A stretch of 64,000 nucleotides of DNA from Eonycteris spelaea (GCA_003508835.1 PUFA01000081.1:5084001-5148000), one strand, 5' to 3'. Numbered from the stretch's first letter, positions 23,685 to 36,554 are shown. Program-made: numbers and translations. Notes: generated from the sequence alone by a model not told the origin.

Positions 23685-24335
23685 CTTCATTGATTCATTC
23701 ATTATACGATAGATACTTATTGAGTGCCTACTCTGTGCCAAGCAGTATTCTAAATCCTGAGGATTGAACCTTGAATTAGAAGAAGTAGGTTTCTGCTCAT
23801 ATGGAGCATAATACTCAAGTGCAGGAGACAGCAATAAACTGGTAAATAGATAACCATAGGTACTATGAAGAAAATAAAATAGGACGATGGAGAGGGATAC
23901 TTTGGATTAAAAACCAAAGTCTCTTTGAGGAGATGACAGTTAAGTTGACATGGGAGTGACAAGAAGCCACACAGACCGATCTTGGGCAGACTGGACTTGG
24001 TAGACGGAACAGAAAGCAACAGAGGAATAGTGTCCTCATGGAGAGAAGACTCTGGTGTGTCCTGGGAACTGAAAGGAGTTGCCGTGATAGTAGAAGGTGA
24101 CAAGAGTTAGAGGGAGAAGTAACTAGGTCAGTGGTAGGCAAGGGCCAGTGAAGCTTGGCTTTGGGAAGGGTTTGGGTTTTCTTCAAAGTACAGTGGGAAA
24201 CCATTTAAGGATTTTAATCAGGGAAGTGATGTGATCAGAGTTAGATCTGTGGGTTTGGGACTGAGATTGAGGTGTAGGGAACAAGAACAATAGGGAAGCC
24301 AGTTAGGCCAATTGGTTTTATTATTCCAGGTGAGC
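23685..24335 (-). repeat. Long L2 LINE fragment, antisense
   Basis: About 650 bases follow antisense L2 in order: 'attcattcattatacgatag', 'gagtgcctactctgtgccaa', 'aaactggtaaatagataacc', 'tctttgaggagatgacagtt', 'ggcaagggccagtgaagctt', 'agtgggaaaccatttaagga', 'aagtgatgtgatcagag' and 'agccagttaggccaat'. It is the longest L2 in the window. Open frames on its minus strand at 23750-24204 are LINE remnants or chance, since the L2 frame is broken. Confidence 0.88.
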
Positions 24336-24417
24336 AGGATGGTTTATAAATTTTTTCAACTGGAAATTCCAAAGGGTATAAAAATCTTTCAGTATTCTCC
24401 CTCGCCTCCCCTCTCCA

Positions 24418-24515
24418 TATAGATATCAACAGATTGATATACATATATTAGTATATGTTTATACCTATGTATATTTATGTATGTGTATATATGTATTATA
24501 AATTATATATAGACT
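24418..24515. repeat. AT-rich simple sequence
   Basis: TATA/TATG-rich, low-complexity text. Confidence 0.75.
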
Positions 24516-24949
24516 ACCTTACTGTTATTTAAGAATATTATAAAACATACAGAGTAAACATTTGAAAATCTGCTAAGAAGGAAAGAAGCATTTTAAATAA
24601 TTTATTGCATTAAAAGTAAAAAATTGCTCTCACTAAAATCCTATTACTAAAAACACTATTAATATTTTAGTGATAGTAATATGGAATATGCTTCATTATT
24701 TTTTTTAAAAAATATATTTACTTTGACACTTTCTGATACAAAGCTTCAAAGATCTGGCTCTGAAATCAGTTTATTTCTAGAAGTGTTTTTGAATAGTTGT
24801 CACTGGGTAATATCAATACACTGTAAGCGGAATAGCAATCCCCATAATGTGTGCAAGTATGTCTCCTCTAGTTCCCAGAGCCAAAAGAATAGAGTGAAGA
24901 TTATATACCTCTGGCTGTGAAGATGAGTGAAGGGAGGCAGGTACATAGT

Positions 24950-25040
24950 CTATGCATCCCTTTATTCAGTTATGTGTCAGGAACTGTTTTCAGAACTGGG
25001 ATGCAGTAGGAACAAAACAGAAAAAAATAAAAATACTCCC
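24950..25040 (-). repeat. L2 fragment, antisense
   Basis: 'tatgtgtcaggaactgtttt', 'cagaactgggatgcagtagg' and 'aacaaaacagaaaaaaata' are the antisense L2 'gtgccaggcactg...ctggggatacagcag...acaaaacagacaaaa' series. Confidence 0.65.
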
Positions 25041-25114
25041 ATTAATATGTTTGTGCGATCTCCTTATAACTTTTCTGATTTTTTAATGTTGGAAAATTTA
25101 AGATTAGATAAAAC

Positions 25115-25680
25115 TTACTAGCCTCTTGTGATGGGGCCTCTAAAATTACCCTAAGTGCTCCTCACCTCCTGGATTCATGCTCTTGTGTACTCCCTTCCCA
25201 GTGTGTCAGCCAAAGCTAGTGACTCATTTCTAACAGCTAGACTAGACAAAGGCAATGGGACGTTCATTTCTGAGATGAGGTTACATAAAGACTGTGTCAT
25301 CTGCCTTGGTGCTCCTTTTCTCTCCCTTGCTTTCTCTGAGAAATTAGCTGCTAGGTTGAGTTGCACTCTGAGGAGACCCATTTGGCAAGGTTGAGGCCTC
25401 CCACTGACAGGAAAAAACTAAGGCCCTTAGTCCAACAGCTGTGAGAAACTTTACCCTGCAAACAACTGCAGAGGAATCTTGAAAGTGGACTGCCCCAATT
25501 TGAGCCTTGAGAAGAGACTCAGTTCTACTTGACACCTTGGCTGTAGCAATGTAGGAGACGCTGAGCCAGAGGACCCAATTAAGCTGTGTCCTGATTTCTA
25601 ACACACAGAATCGTGAGAAAATAAATGTTTGTTGTTTTAAGTCAATAAGTGTTGGGGTAATTTGTTATACAGCAGTAGAT
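25115..25680 (+). repeat. MLT1-like LTR
   Basis: The 3' end is clear: 'tcgtgagaaaataaatgttt', 'gttgttttaagtcaataagt', 'ggggtaatttgttatacagc' and 'agtagatagg'. The 5' part, with 'gtactcccttcccagtgtg' and a run of trinucleotide-like text, is less certain. Sense orientation, solitary. Confidence 0.75.
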
Positions 25681-27119
25681 AGGTCTTTTTTTCCTTAGGT
25701 TCAGCATTTTTTTTTTTAATATACACTCAAGAGAGTTAAAACTTATCAATGAAACATTCTGTAATGAGCTTCTCAACTCACCTACAGAGAGTGTGCTTGG
25801 CACATCGTTGGATACATCTAGTCGGGGAAGTGTGCAGTACAGCAGGTTAGGGAGCTCAGGTCTAAGACCAGCTGGTCGTATGAGAGAGCTCTTTTCATAA
25901 TGGCTTGATGTGTCTTTCAGTTTGTACATACCATTGTCTTTTTGAATAAGTTGGAAAAAATCATTTCAAGAAATTTAAGCACAAAATATTTTAAATTTGA
26001 CTTGAAGCTAAGGCAAACATCAAATCATCCCAAAGTATCAGGAATTATTTAAGGAAGTTCAAGAACCGCTAATTCTTTTAATAAATGTGATAGCAGCCCT
26101 TGTTTTCCTAGAGGGCCTTTTTGCTGTCTTAATTTTTGCTTTTTCAGAGATTATAGGAAATATATCATTTAGTAGTCATTTCATATCACTGTCTCTTGGC
26201 ACAACACTAAAAGAAATGTGGATGTCTCTGGATAGGAAGTTAATGGCACAGATTATTAACTTGGGTTCTCAAATTCTGCCCACATGTGAGAGTGAGGCCG
26301 AAAATTGGAAATATTTAAATATTTGTTTTTCTTCAGCCATTTACAAGTAGGTATCAGTACAAGCTGTAATGTGGGATGACTTTAAGATGTCAAGACATTA
26401 AATAAATGTATAAATACATACTCATATATGTAAAAGGATATGGTATATGTGATCAAATCCTTCAGAAATAGGCACCAAATCATATAGAAGTTGAACATAT
26501 ACTTTAAAGTTGTTAAGAGTCCAAACCCTAGACCAGATGTGGTTCTTAAATGCTATTTCTTGAACTGACTTTGTTCTAAGAATATCTTTCCTTTTGCTCT
26601 AAGGAAGTACAAGTTAAATATCATAAGATTTTTCATAAGTTTATCTGATAAACTTTACTTTTTTCTTTTTTATTTGTGAGTATTTAAGTGTTCTTGCTTT
26701 TTAAATGGTGGTGGTGATAAAAAGTAGGAAGCTTTTTTTTTAATATCCTTAGCAAAATTAAAAGGCAGTTGTCTTATTTCAGACTCCTCTCCCCATTGCT
26801 TGTTGATTCACTTTCTGGAAACCACTGACCTAGAAAGGTCTTTAGTTTTTCTTCTGGAAGAAGGCACTGCATTGTAGACAAATGGAGTTAGATTGCATAT
26901 CAAAAAATACTCCTCACATAGATGGAGACTGACATTATCACCAACAGCGATGTGCAGAGTTTATCCAGATTCTTGAGGTAGAAAGCACAGTAGAATCAGA
27001 ATCTTCTGTGTGCGCATGTGTATTTCTCTGTAATATAATATTTTAAATTATACGCACACAAAATCAACAATAACAGTAACAATCAGAAATAATTGTTAAC
27101 CATTACCAATTGTTTACCT

Positions 27120-27215
27120 TCAACAGTTGTTGCTTCGAGTACTTTACCTGCTTAAACTCTTTAAGAAAACCCCTATGAAGTAGATATTAATACCATTTTC
27201 ACAGTGTTAAAGTAT
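27120..27215 (-). repeat. MIR fragment, antisense
   Basis: 'gtactttacctgcttaaact', 'aagaaaacccctatgaagta' and 'taataccattttcacag' match decayed antisense MIR. Confidence 0.6.
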
Positions 27216-27479
27216 CTCCACAGATATATTTTTTGAAACATATCTGACTGGGGTCCATAGTAGGAAACACATTTTATAACACAACTCAAATACACAGACA
27301 CACACAGAGTATTTTCTATTCTATTTAATTTTTGAAAGATATTGGTTGTGAACTAATAAATGATATCCCCTTCCTTCTCTTCATTTTTCTTTTTCCTTCA
27401 CTGCTCCCACTATCTGTTAAATATCTTTATATAATTTATTTTTCTTTAATGTAATTTAATATCCACAATAATCTTTTAA

Positions 27480-27605
27480 TGTACATGTTATTATCATTTT
27501 ATAAATAAAGCTCAGAGAATGATTTCAATCTTAGACTAGGACAGTTATAGGAGGCAGAGTCAAGATTTGAACCACATACATCAGTTTCAAAACACTAGCT
27601 CTTCC
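27480..27605 (-). repeat. MIR fragment, antisense
   Basis: 'attttataaataaagctcag' followed by 'aggcagagtcaagatttgaa' and 'ccacatacatcag' is antisense MIR. With the piece at 27120-27215, it may be one MIR interrupted by later A+T-rich sequence, or two copies. Confidence 0.65.
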
Positions 27606-28765
27606 CATTCTTCATTATAAATCCATGGAAAGCATGACCTTCATCTATAAGGTTGATTCTTTGGGTGACTGTCACTTGCTATGCGGTATTCCTGCGATTT
27701 AGCTAGATTCTTTAAGTGAATGCATAGTAGCACCAAAATTGTTTCATTGTGTATATATGTATATTATTAATTTGATGTAATAGTATATTTTATTCCTTAC
27801 AATATATTTTAAATTATATTTTATACATTAATGTATAAGTATGTATACACACATTTATTATAATATCCATGGGGGAAAGTGATGAAAAATATGCTAAAAT
27901 CCATTCCAACCAAGATTCCCAAATAATTATAACAAAGGTATCAATTGAACAATAAGAAAATGGTTTATATAACTAATCAACAGCCTTCTGAAATTTAATA
28001 TATGGAGATTATACATAAAATGTAATGAAAATTTATTGGGTTTTTTTTCTTCTGAATATTTTCTCTCCCATTCTTTTTACCTTGGGGTCACTTAGTTATC
28101 TTCCACTTAAACTTCACTTAAAAATAACATTCTAGCATAGAAACTATATGATTTAGGGCAAAATACACAAAACATTCTAACATATGTAGAAGTAGTAAAG
28201 AGTCAGATGAAATGAAGAGATGATTCTCCCTGTTTAAACCTCCCCCTTGGCATACATAAACATAGCTACATTTTGGGTTTATCCAAATATGGTATGCAAT
28301 TCAAATTTTCTCCTTGTAGTATTTTCTAACTAGAAATGTAATTGTTTTGAAACAAGTAGATTTGTCTTAGCTTGAAGCTATAATTTTCAAATATCACTAG
28401 TGGTGTATTCATTATTTGGTGGTTTGTGGGTAAAAAAGAAAATAACCCTCTCCAAACCCCACTCCAATAAAATATATAGTGCAAAAACTGGTATTAATAA
28501 TTATTGAAATTGAGTGTTTTATACATGGAACTACATTAGATTATTTTCATTATGTTTGAAAAGTTGCATTAACGTTTTTAAAGATCACAATACTTAAAGT
28601 TGCTACACATAAGGTGAGACTCAATGTATCTTCATGGTAGCTATATAACATATAGTCATTTCAGAAATAAATTTGGCTATGTGTTTAAACACCATAAAGA
28701 TACTCATACTCTTATAAGCCCACAGCCCCACTCCTTGAAGTCTAAAGTTAAAAAAAAGTCTAAAA

Positions 28766-28800
28766 ACACACATACAGACATACACACACATACGCACAAA
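28766..28800. repeat. CA-rich simple repeat
   Basis: An imperfect CA run with ATA interruptions. Confidence 0.75.
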
Positions 28801-29534
28801 ACCCTATATTATTAACTAAGATAGTAAAAATCTAAAAACAAAATATTCTACATTAAGTAAGAAAATTGTTTTACCTGAATGAAATGTGTTTTGCTGGCTC
28901 AAAATAAAATTACATGGACTAATAAGAAGATTACTATGATATAATAATAAAAATTGACACATCACAATCTAAGCTCATGAAGATAGAGCTTGTTTTTGCT
29001 TTTTATTATATCCCTAAAGTCCAAAAAAATCTTAGCTTATGTTAGATGTCCAATTAAAATGTATCAAATGACTAAGTGAATAATTTTGTAAAAATAGCAT
29101 GCAGGTTAATACAGACTGAAGAGAAATATACAAAAATGAAAAGAAGTCACATGTTAGAGATTTGTTACAGTGTTGGAACTCTGATGGGTGAATTATTTTA
29201 CATGTTTTGAATTCTTTTGCTTTTAGTTGCAATAAAACATTGAAGAAAATGACTTAAAGAGAATATACAATCTATACCAAGATGAATAAGCCATTGCCCT
29301 TTAAAAATTAGAGTTTCTCTACTTTGTAATTTACATAAAATATTTGTTCACTCTGTAGTATGGCATTGCCCTGGACCTTCAGGAAGGATGCCATGGGACT
29401 GTCCCTCCCACGACTCACTAAGTTAGTCAGGGAGCCGGACCTCTAACCCTGCATCTCCTTCCAGTTTTCAAAATGAGCGTTGCTGTGATAGCCTACTTCC
29501 AGTCTCCCATGTGGAAGATATAACAGACAGGGGA

Positions 29535-29720
29535 GTTGGACTTGGACAATAGCTTCTCTACATAAAAGCTGTACAACCTTGGGCAAACCATTTTCTCCTC
29601 TTAAATCTGTTTCCTTATTTGACAATGAAAGGCAGTAATAGGATTAAATAAGAGAAAGCATGGAAATACCAGATAACAGTGTTTAGCTCTTGGCAGATAC
29701 TCAGTAAATACTTGAAGACT
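29535..29720 (+). repeat. MIR SINE
   Basis: 'acaaccttgggcaaaccatt', 'aaatctgtttccttatttga', 'ataggattaaataagagaaa' and 'gcagatactcagtaaatact' give the second half of a sense MIR. Confidence 0.8.
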
Positions 29721-29859
29721 AGCATTTAAAGGAGTATGTCCCTGTTCCGGAAAACTTTCGTGTTGCTTTCACCCAACTGACCAACTAAGTTTCCATTTCT
29801 CCTTCATTCCTAAGGGTTGACCCTGGCACTAAGACAGTGACAGTAGGGAACACAAACAT

Positions 29860-30160
29860 ATGATCTTTCTTCTTTAGCTTGTTGATATGACTGATTACAT
29901 TGATTGCTTTTCTAATGTTGAACCATCCTTGCATATCTAGAATACATTTCACTTAGTTATGCTATATAATTATTTTCATACATTGTTAGTTTTGTTTGCT
30001 AATATTTTGTTGAGGATTAGCATCAAATGAGAGATCGTTCTGTGATTTTCTTATCGTGAACTGCTTTTGCAAGATTTTGGTATCAGTAATACTGACTTCA
30101 TAGAATGACTTGGGAACTGTTTCTCTTTTTATTTCTAGAAAAGATGAGATAAAATTGTAA
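29860..30160 (-). mobile_element. Old L1, antisense, ORF2 reverse-transcriptase part
   Basis: 'gattacattgattgctttt', 'aatgttgaaccatccttgca' and 'agaatgacttgggaactgtt' are the reverse complement of the L1 ORF2 region downstream of the catalytic core. The copy is heavily decayed and non-coding. It resumes at 30294 after a nested insertion. Confidence 0.8.
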
Positions 30161-30293
30161 ATTCTGTAATGGCAATGTGTAATGACAGATAGGAGCTAGA
30201 GTAATCAGGGGGATCACATCATAAATTATATAAATGTCTAACCATTATACTGCATTCTTGAAACTAATATAAAATTTTAAAAGTTGGTATTAA
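30160..30293 (+). mobile_element. L1 3' tail nested in the antisense L1
   Basis: 'tgacagataggagctagag', 'gggatcacatcataaatta' and 'tcttgaaactaatataaaat' resemble a sense-strand L1 3' UTR terminus ('caatgtata...cctgaaactaatat'), ending in an A-rich tail. The host L1 reads continuously on either side ('agatgagataaaattg' and 'ttggtattaattcttgttaa'). I find no clean target-site duplication. Confidence 0.6.
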
Positions 30294-33200
30294 TTCTTGT
30301 TAAAATGTTTGATAAAATTGTTCAGTAAGCCATCTTGGCTTGGATTTCTTTTTCAGGAGATTTTAAATTGCATGTTTGATTTATTTTATGGTTATAGGAC
30401 TCTTCAGATTGTTTATTTCATCTTGATTGATTTTAAGTAGTTTATAGTATTCAAGGAATTGGTCTATTTCTTTTAAGGAGCTGAATTTAGAAATATAAAG
30501 TTGTTGGTCATATTCATTCATTTTAATGACTGCAGAATCTGTAGTAATATATCTTATTTATTTCCTGCTGTTGGTGATGTTTCTTTTTATTTTCACCAGT
30601 TTTATGAGACGTTTACCAATTTTATTGATTTTTCAAAGTCAGCTTTTTGTTTCTTTTTTTTTTTCTGTAGATTTTCTATTTTTAATTTCTCTTATTTCCT
30701 TCTGCTTGCTTCAGGTTTATTTTGTTCTAGTTTCTTAAGGTAGGAACTTGAGTTATTAATTTGAGAACTTTTCTTATTTCTAAAGTAAGCATTTAGTATT
30801 ATAAATTCCTCTCTTGGCAGTGCTTTAAGCAGTGTTTCACAAATTTGATATGTCATGTTCATGTCCATTTGCTTTTATGATATTTTTTTCCTCTAACCCA
30901 TGAATTATTTAGAATGTGTTGATTAATTTTTTACATATTTAGAGATTTTCCTGTTGTCTTTCTGTTATTGACTTCTAATTTGATTTCATTGATGTTCTAG
31001 ATCACAGTGCATGATTTCAATTATTTGAGGTTTATTCTGAGGCCCAAGATATGATCTATCTTGATGAATGTTCTGAGGGCACTTGAAAAATAATGTATTT
31101 TTTTCTCTTGTTGGGTAGCAGTCTATATCAATTAGATCCTGTGGGTTGACTATGTTGGTCATGTCTTCAATATCCTTGATTTTCTGTCTAGTTGTTTAAC
31201 CACTTTCTGAGAAGGGATTGTTGAAATCCTCAGCTATAATTTCAGTTGAATTATAAATGAGTTTCTTTTAAGCAACATATAGTTTGGTCACATTTTTTTG
31301 TATTCATTCTGCCAAGCTCTGTCTTTTGATTGGCATAGTTAGACCATTGACATTTAGGGTAATTATTGATGTATTAATGCTTTGCTCTGTCATTTTACTA
31401 TTTTTGTTTTCCAGTTTGGTTCCTCTGGTTGTTCTTCCATTTTTCTTTTCTTGTCTTCCTTTGGGTTACTTAAACATTTTTGAGAATTTCAACTCAATTT
31501 AGTTATAGTGTTTTTGAATATATCTCTTTATATATTTTTACCGTGGTTGTACAGTGTATTATAATATACATACATGACTTGTAACAGTTTGCTAGAATCA
31601 ACAATTTACCACTTTGAGTGAAGCTTAGAAATCTTCCATTTAGATCTCTTTACCTAATATTTACCTCACTTTTAAATATTATTGTCTTGTGTATCAGGTA
31701 GTGTTAGACTTTTTGTTTCAGTTATCGAAAATGATTTATGAAACTTACCGGGAAAAGTATAGAGTATTGCATTTATCTCTATTTCTACTATTCTTTCCTG
31801 ATGCTCCAAGAATTCTTTTACAGTTACCTTTTTTGTTTGAAGAATTTCCTTTCAGAATAGATCTATTAGCAACAAATTGTTTTTGTTTTCCTTCTTTGAG
31901 AAAATTTCTGTTTCTCCTTCATTCCTAAGGGTTGTTTCACTGGATATAGAATTTAAAGTTAACAGTTCTCCTCCTTCAGCACTTGGAAAGTATTGTCCTT
32001 ATGGCCTTCATAGTTTCCATAAAAATATTACTGCCATTCAAATTGGTATTAACCTATACGTAAGCAGCTTTCAAGACTTTTTCTTTGCCATGAGTAATAA
32101 GAAATTTAATTATAATGTGTCTTGATATGTGTTTTTTGAGGTTTATTCTGTCAGGGGTCAGTTCAACTTCTGGAAATTACAAGCTTGTGTTCCATCAAAG
32201 TTGGAGTTTTCAACCACGGTATATTCTAATGCTCTTTAGCCTCATTCTCTTTCTTCTCCTGAGACTCTGAAAACATAAATACTGGATTTCTTCTTATCCC
32301 ACAGGTGAGTAAGGCTCTGCACATTTTTTTTTCAAACTATGATCTATCTGTTACTCAAATTGAGTAAATTCTATTGATATGTCCTCAAGTTTACTGATTC
32401 TATCCTCTCTCATCTCCACTCTTTCTGAGTTCAACCAGTGAGTTTTTCTTCTTGTTATTGTTATAATATTTAATTCTATTGATTCAATTTAGGTATTTTT
32501 AATAACTATTTTCCTTGATGAGATTTTTGTATTTGTTTCAAGAGAATCTGTAATTAATTGCTGAATCATTTTTATGATGGTGGCTTTAAAATCTTTGTCA
32601 ACATCAAATCATCTCAGTGTTGGCATCAGTTGCTTGTCTTTTCTCATTCAAGTTGTGATTTTCTTAATTCTTGGCATGAAAGGTAATTTTTACATTGTTT
32701 ATTGTAGCTTGTTTATTGTATGGAGACTCTGGGTACTCCTGAATCTTTAATTTTGCCAGGCAGGCATTCACTGCATTAAGGTTTAGCATATGTGTCTTGG
32801 CCTACTTCTGTGAACTGCTGTTCTAATGGCAGTTTAATTTTTGTAGTCTTTTTAGTCTTGTATTGATCTGCTTGGTTTATAGATGCTACTTGGTGTCCCA
32901 TTGGTTGCCGGTACTGCCAGAGAGAGAAGAAGAGATTTACCTAGGCCAGGTTCCCAGTTGTCTTGGTGGTGGAGAGCTGTGGTAAGATCCTCATGCTACT
33001 CTTTTCCTCCTGGTTCTCTGGGTAGGGAAGGAAGGAGGAGGAAAGAGAGTCTTGGGTCCACAGGGACAAAGAAACTCCTTGAACCAGGCTACTTACTATA
33101 ACTGGGTTTTCCCTTACCCACCTTAGTATCTTTTGAATAGGGAAAAATAGTCTCAGGCTTATAGGGACAAAGAGGCTTCCTGGACCAAACCCTACCTACA

Positions 33201-33480
33201 GCTGAGTCTCTCTTCTTGATTTAGTCTTTCCTACCCCTATCAGTATCTCTGAGACTATTTCCCTGGCTACTTATTTGTAGTGGTGCTCCTGAAAGATCTC
33301 CCTTGCTAGTGGTATCAGACTCACGTGTTCCCAGAGGCACTCCTATTTTCTCTGGGAGAGGAATAAGCCTACTTGAACTATCCTCTTTTGCTAGGTCATC
33401 AGTCAGGAAACTCTAGGTCTGTGCCACCTTCTATTGGATAGGGAGCACAGGATGCTCTGCTATTTTGCTGGTTCCCAATC
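30294..33480 (-). mobile_element. Old L1, antisense, ORF2 endonuclease side through ORF1/5' side
   Basis: Moving right on the + strand, the text goes backwards through L1: 'gtaagccatcttggcttgg' (ORF2), 'cacagtgcatgatttcaatt', 'tcttttgattggcatagtta', 'accattgacatttagggtaa', then 'cttcattcctaagggttgtt', 'actggatatagaatttaaag', 'cttgatatgtgttttttgag' and 'aatcatctcagtgttggcat'. The end (about 32880-33480) is G+C-richer and fits an L1 5' region. No ORF1 or ORF2 frame survives; the longest frames are under 100 codons. Family is probably an old L1M; I cannot say which. Confidence 0.75.
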
Positions 33481-33684
33481 CTAAGTTCCCAATCTAGATC
33501 CTTACCTTCTTATCACCTTTCATAGTTCTCTTTTGACTATCTCTTGTGCAAGTTCCAGAGTTGATAGTTGTGCTTAAGTAAGAAAAAGTAAGAAAAAAAT
33601 GGGTCTGTGTGAGATTTTCCTAAAAAAGAATTATAAATGCATTTTTATTACTACATTTTCTTATATCAAGTAATACTTAAATTT

Positions 33685-34174
33685 TTATTACAAAGTTCAT
33701 CTTGCATCTCCTATCAATGGGGATTGTGGAAGCTCTGGGGCAGAGACTGGTGGTTACCTTAACCATGAGCTCAAAGGTTAGCACTACCAAAGTGTTTCTC
33801 CACAGATCACTTATTAATTGCAAGAGAAAAAATAGTATCCAGTGAAGAAACCCAACATCTTGACTGAATATTAATATCAACCTGTATAGGTGGGCACCTA
33901 GAGCCTCTTGATTTGACACAATAAGAAGGGACATATAGTTATCTGTATAGTATTCAAGTCAGGAATGCTTAATTAGAATCTCACCACAAGGCAACATCAG
34001 AAATACTAAAAATGAGGAACATCTATTTAAAAAAAACTGGTTCATATTCAGAAATGACAATGTCATGAAAGACATCACTTTAATTTCCCAATCTGGTAAC
34101 TTTGGTTATGTAAGAGAATGTCCTCATGCTTAAGAAATATACACTGAAATATAAAGGGATACACACACAGACAC

Positions 34175-34205
<31 letters not shown>

Positions 34206-34310
34206 GGTATAAAAATGTGACAAAATGGTAAAAATTGGTGAAAGATTATATAAAGTTTTCTGGATTATCCTTGCAACTTTCATGTAAGTTTGATAGTGTG
34301 GTATGATCTA
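33685..34310 (+). mobile_element. L1ME-type 3' end
   Basis: 'ggcaacatcagaaatactaa', 'atgaggaacatctatttaaa', 'gacaatgtcatgaaagacat', 'tttggttatgtaagagaatg', 'aagaaatatacactgaaata', a CA/GA repeat, 'aatggtaaaaattggtgaaa' and 'ccttgcaactttcatgtaag' follow the 3' UTR of ancient L1ME elements in order. It faces the antisense L1 to its left and is a separate insertion. Confidence 0.85.
34161..34201. repeat. CA/(GA)n microsatellite inside the L1ME 3' UTR
   Basis: A short CA run leads into about 13 GA units. L1ME 3' ends often carry an AT/GA simple repeat at this position, so it was probably seeded by the element. Confidence 0.85.
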
Positions 34311-34804
34311 CTTTCAGTCATGTGCAGAATTTGTCACCTCAATAGGTAAAGAATGAGATGCTTCAGGGATGTTTAGACACATAAGGCCATAAGTTAAAAA
34401 TACAGCAAGGTTTCTCATTGTATACTGGAAACCACATATAGGTCTCTCATGATGCATGAACCCACCTGTTAGGATCTGTTATGCCTCATGAATGCCTTCT
34501 TACCAATAGATTTTGATCCCAGATTTCTCTCCATGAAGCTACTGTTTCCACCAGTGTTATAGATTTCAGTGCCTGGCTAAATTTATTTTTCTCTTGAGGC
34601 TTGTTTTCTAGAAGATTACATGGTAACACTTTAAGTTTGTAGAGCATGTCCACGTGTTTCATCTCATGTAATTTTCTTTTGTGTCCTTTTAAGGAAGAGA
34701 TGGCTGACTCAGATGTTTGGCATATTTATGAGCCTTCTGTGTACATTAAAGGTATAATATAAACCCCAAGAGATATCTCTCATGTCTCTAAAAAAAGAGC
34801 AAAG

Positions 34805-35035
34805 TTTTGAAACCAGTCATTGAATCTTGGATTTAAATTCTGTCTCTTCCATTTATTAGCTTTCTGGCTTGGGAAATAGTTAACCTTTCTGAGCCTTAGT
34901 TTTCTCATCAGCATAATGCAATACTAGTGCCCTTATTATAGGGTGATTATAAAAACCAAGAATAATATATTCAAAATTATGTTTATGTTTGAGACTCAAT
35001 AAGTAGTATTAATAATAAACATATTAGTATTAATA
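34805..35035 (+). repeat. MIR SINE
   Basis: 'gaatcttggatttaaattct', 'ttccatttattagctttctg', 'aacctttctgagccttagtt' and 'tctcatcagcataatgcaat' follow sense MIR. Confidence 0.8.
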
Positions 35036-35547
35036 ATTATTCTTCCAGTAAGGCTGATCCTTTGGAAAGAATCAATAAAGAAATGTGGGTTTTGTCTGAG
35101 ATACTAATTCCATTAGTACCAGCTTTCTTCATAATATTCATCATCTGGATTCTTATATTTCATCCTCTCTCCTAAGACACACAAAACAGCCTTTTGGGGC
35201 TCTGTACCTTCCTCGGAAAAAATATTTCTATTGGCATTTCCCAATCAATGAATTTTGTCTCTCTTTTTTTATTACCTAAGTCCCCATAGGTAATTGCCTA
35301 TTCTCTAGAAAAAATTAATGTATGAAAGTGACTTAATGAATTACCTCTCCAAAGTGGCAATGTCTTTACCCTAGAGAATGTGGAGTTTGGACAATGACTT
35401 TGATTGGACAATATTTTAGAAGCCGATTGTGCCATGTAGCTAACATTCAGCTTACAAGTAGACATGGCCCTTGTTTACAACTGTCATTAAGAAGCATGAG
35501 CACTGCTCCTGGTGAGGCAGAATAGCTCGTTTTAGCTACTGTGTTCT

Positions 35548-35630
35548 AATTAGAAGTGTGAGCTCTAAGATCAGAATGCCTAGGTTCAAATCCTGCTCTG
35601 CTGTTTCACAGTTGGTTGATGTAGGGCTAG
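35548..35630 (+). repeat. MIR 5' fragment
   Basis: 'gtgagctctaagatcagaat', 'gcctaggttcaaatcctgct' and 'ctgctgtttcacagttggtt' are the 5' half and core of a MIR. Confidence 0.75.
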
Positions 35631-36049
35631 TGGGCATGATGGGCATTCAGAGATTTAATGTACAGAAAGTAATTTACACAGTGTGGTGGCTTGTAGTATA
35701 TCTTCAAGTGTTGTTTCATGTGAATTCCATTTATAAAACTAGAAGGCATTGAGGATATTATCTATTTCAGTGGTTTTCAAACTTATCCTTTTAGCAAATA
35801 GTTTTTTTCCTTCCAAATTAAAAAATATAATAATAAAATAATATATAGAATTTCAATGTAAGGAAGACAGCTGTTCAGATTGACATAGAGAGGATGGAGC
35901 CAGAGGCTCTCCTCTTCTACTGGGGTGACTGCAGGATCTCTGCAATCTGGGTATCTACGGGTGCATGACAAATCATGGGAAAGCAGTGACTGAAAAAGTA
36001 ATAGTCACTGATTTTGCCCCTAAATCTGAGGTTGATTGAGGCCAGTGAG

Positions 36050-36445
36050 GCAGTTCTTATTCAGATTCTGTCATGGAGTTACAGTCAGGTGGTAAATGTG
36101 CTGGGAGATTTTGAAGCCTTCTTTGTCCTATGTCTGGGCCTAGGCTGGAAGAGCTAGGGTACCTCAGGTATCTCTCACTCTCCGTGCGGTCTTGGGGTAT
36201 GGTCTCTCCACATGACAGCCTCAAGGTCTCTGAGCTTTTTACATAGCTCCTGAAGGCTCCCAGAGAGAGAATCTCACCAGGAATCAGCAGAAGCTGCAGC
36301 TTTTGTCTAACCTAGCCTCAGGAGTCACCCAGAGCTTCCATGGTGTTCTATTCCTCCAAGACACAAAGACATGCCAAATTTCAAAGGAAGATGGCACAGA
36401 AGCTGCCTCTCGATGGCAATGAATTTGCAGACCTGTTATAAACCA
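36050..36445 (-). repeat. Probable MLT1-type LTR, antisense
   Basis: 'agctcctgaaggctcccaga', a purine run, then 'taacctagcctcaggagtca' and 'ccatggtgttctattcctcc' resemble the antisense middle of MLT1-type LTRs. Ends not defined. Confidence 0.45.
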
Positions 36446-36554
36446 CCACACCCTGTAATCTAGAGATTCTGTTTTAAAGACCCCTCATGAATAAATCCCT
36501 TTATACTCTCATTATGTATGTAATGATGATAATGATGCTGAAATCCATAAAAGC

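Noticed and set aside
23750..24204. Two overlapping minus-strand open frames of 113 and 117 codons
   Set aside because: Both sit in the antisense L2 fragment. They are in different frames and neither resembles intact L2 reverse transcriptase.
30501..32125. Several hydrophobic, membrane-like small frames on the + strand
   Set aside because: They are the wrong strand of an old antisense L1; T-rich DNA translates to Phe/Leu-rich peptides.
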